In this document: piece after piece, positions 62,810-64,000 of the stretch
How the letters are laid out: each line of letters opens with the position of its first letter
How positions within the stretch are numbered: the stretch's first letter is position 1
Assembly (NCBI GenBank): GCA_014695345.1
Contig: JACJOC010000058.1
Coordinates: 124,001-188,000 of the forward strand
Length of the DNA: 64,000 nucleotides
Reading direction: 5' to 3'
Source of the DNA: Cyanobacteria bacterium FACHB-471
Lineage (GTDB): Bacteria > Cyanobacteriota > Cyanobacteriia > Elainellales > Elainellaceae
Translations under genes and position numbers: made by a program
The notes under the pieces: model-generated
The model's input: the letters and a program-made list of their open reading frames with translations, nothing else
Databases searched by the model: none
Told to the model about the DNA's origin: nothing

Positions 62810-63280
62810 CTAACTTAAACGTGCTGTACATTCCAAAATGAGTTTTTGATTTTCTAGAGAATAGGGCTGAATTTCTAGGGCTTTACGAAATGCCCAGATT
62901 GCCTCGCTATATTCTCCTAGTGCGGCGTAACAGAGTCCCATCCCGTGCAGTGCGCCGAAGTGAACTGAGTTAAGTTCAACTGCCTGCTGACAGTCCGCTA
63001 AAGACTTGCGATATTGCTGCTGAACGTAGTACAAAACTGCCCGACGATTCCAGGCTTCGGCAAAGTCTGGTTGAGCCTGAATAATTTCGGTTAATAAAGC
63101 CTCTGCTTGCTCCATTAACCCTGCTTCCATTAATGCCTGACTGCGACCCAGCAGTTCCAGCCCATAGACTCCCTTTTGTTGGAACCAGAGTTGCCAAAGC
63201 TCCTGAGTTGCCTGCTGGCGAACTGGCTCATCTGGATTTTTCAGATCTTGCAATAGCGAGTTAACCCAAGCTTCATCCAT
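62810..63280 (-). CDS. TPR protein
   Basis: 156 soluble residues with about three TPR units (ALMEAGLMEQAEALLTEIIQ, AVLYYVQQQYRKSLADCQQA, GLCYAALGEYSEAIWAFRKA) after a short helical N-terminus. Probably a protein-protein scaffold; role unknown. It is divergent from the CobW gene with 150 bp between. Confidence 0.85.
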   Translation of the reverse strand: MDEAWVNSLLQDLKNPDEPVRQQATQELWQLWFQQKGVYGLELLGRSQALMEAGLMEQAEALLTEIIQAQPDFAEAWNRRAVLYYVQQQYRKSLADCQQAVELNSVHFGALHGMGLCYAALGEYSEAIWAFRKALEIQPYSLENQKLILECTARLS

Positions 63281-63430
63281 GAATTCGTATTCCTGCTGTG
63301 GACATTCTCAAAGCGATGTAAAAGCGATCGCGCAAAAAGGGGAACTGCCTCGCCCCTCTCTCCATTGTGTAATCCCCTCCGAGATTCTGCGACAATGGGG
63401 AGCGTTCTCTGCATCGCTGGATTTTCTCGC

Positions 63431-64000
63431 ATGGCTGCAAAAATTCCCGTCACGATCATTACTGGATTCCTTGGCAGCGGCAAGACCACGCTGATTCGGC
63501 ACCTGCTGCAAAACAATCAGGGTCGCCGCATCGCGGTTCTGGTCAACGAATTTGGCGAACTCGGCATCGACGGCGATATCCTCCGCGCCTGCCCCTGCCC
63601 CGAACCTACCGAAGCTGCTGAAAACGAGACAGCAGCAAATCTTCCCCCCAACCCCCAATCCCCTAACATCATCGAACTCACCAACGGCTGTCTCTGCTGC
63701 ACTGTCCAGGAAGAATTTTTACCGACGATGTTGGAATTGCTGAAACGGCGAGATAGCCTGGACTGTATTCTGATCGAAACGTCCGGTTTAGCGCTGCCTA
63801 AGCCACTCGTCAAAGCCTTCCGTTGGCAGGAAATTCGCAATGCTGCCACAGTGGATGGAGTCGTCACAGTGGTCGATTGTGAAGCAGTGGCAAACGGAAC
63901 GCTGGCGCATGACCTGGAGGCACTCGTTGCCCAGCGTCAAGCAGACGAAAGCCTGGATCATGAAACGCCCTTGCAGGAACTATTTGAAGACCAGCTTGCC
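63431..64000 (+). CDS. CobW-family GTP-binding metallochaperone (3' partial)
   Basis: Starts at ATG 63431 and runs off the window; 190 codons are visible. P-loop GFLGSGKTT (about 11-19), the metal-binding motif GCLCC (about 83-87) and the IETSGLALP switch motif identify the COG0523/CobW family. The family delivers Zn or Co, including cobalamin-linked members; which metal cannot be told. An unusual insert (NLPPNPQSPN, about 69-78) is coded by a C-rich simple repeat at 63644-63667. A cobalamin-linked role (cobW) is possible. Confidence 0.9.
   Translation, partial: MAAKIPVTIITGFLGSGKTTLIRHLLQNNQGRRIAVLVNEFGELGIDGDILRACPCPEPTEAAENETAANLPPNPQSPNIIELTNGCLCCTVQEEFLPTMLELLKRRDSLDCILIETSGLALPKPLVKAFRWQEIRNAATVDGVVTVVDCEAVANGTLAHDLEALVAQRQADESLDHETPLQELFEDQLA

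Overview
The window comes from a cyanobacterial chromosome. The octamer GCGATCGC (HIP1) and its core recur throughout. Several genes are cyanobacterial hallmarks: a Psb30/Ycf12 photosystem II subunit, an orange carotenoid protein (OCP) followed by fluorescence recovery protein (FRP), LL-diaminopimelate aminotransferase, a TxlA-type thioredoxin, a NIL-domain ferredoxin and a two-gene TMEM165/GDT1 manganese exporter. Large multi-PAS hybrid kinases, Uma2 genes, CHAT and NACHT proteins and many dispersed palindromic repeats suit a filamentous Leptolyngbya-like lineage, but I cannot name the species.

Layout. 1-2.8 kb: 5'-cut CPBP membrane protease, frameshifted MOSC gene, prs. 2.8-8.4 kb: small photosynthesis and metal-homeostasis genes (psb30, YkgJ-type Cys-cluster protein, GDT1 pair, txlA, NIL ferredoxin). 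8.6-14.7 kb: unknown membrane protein, class 3 lipase, 1088-residue hybrid histidine kinase. 15.1-19.4 kb: short-chain dehydrogenase, aldo/keto reductase, GH31 glucosidase. 19.5-24 kb: dapL, isochorismatase plus WrbA-like flavoprotein, EcsC-like protein, with two long palindromic elements. 24.1-27.9 kb: a deletion scar where a GNAT remnant and a CHAT protease gene, both without 5' ends, abut. 28-32 kb: flavin monooxygenase, APC permease, a repeat-rich stretch with a 21-bp minisatellite.

32.2-46 kb is a cellulose locus on the minus strand: outer-membrane barrel, periplasmic TPR protein, BcsB, BcsA. The TPR and barrel halves of a BcsC-like exporter are separate genes 2 bp apart. A divergent lipoprotein, a coiled-coil membrane protein and a secreted GH5-CBM2 cellulase lie next to it. 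BcsA keeps the catalytic motifs and an intact c-di-GMP-binding PilZ domain, so cellulose output is probably controlled by c-di-GMP. GlgX glycogen debranching enzyme follows.

49-64 kb: a TPR protein ending where a CHAT domain would usually start, a Cache hybrid kinase, a collapsed Uma2 pseudogene, OCP and FRP (photoprotection and its off-switch), a NACHT NTPase with a degenerate FGE-like domain (possible immune sensor), a voltage-gated-type K+ channel with a zinc ribbon, O-methyltransferase, lipoprotein, intact Uma2, a HEPN-like protein with a small partner (possible toxin-antitoxin), TPR protein, and the start of a CobW-family GTPase running off the end. I saw no rRNA, tRNA, CRISPR array or intact transposase.

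The strongest leads are a roughly 100-bp element family with conserved ends and a core that changes sequence yet stays a near-perfect palindrome (19.9, 23.1 and 46.1 kb), the split BcsC arrangement, the double 5' truncation at 24.25 kb, and the HEPN pair and NACHT-FGE protein as candidate conflict systems.
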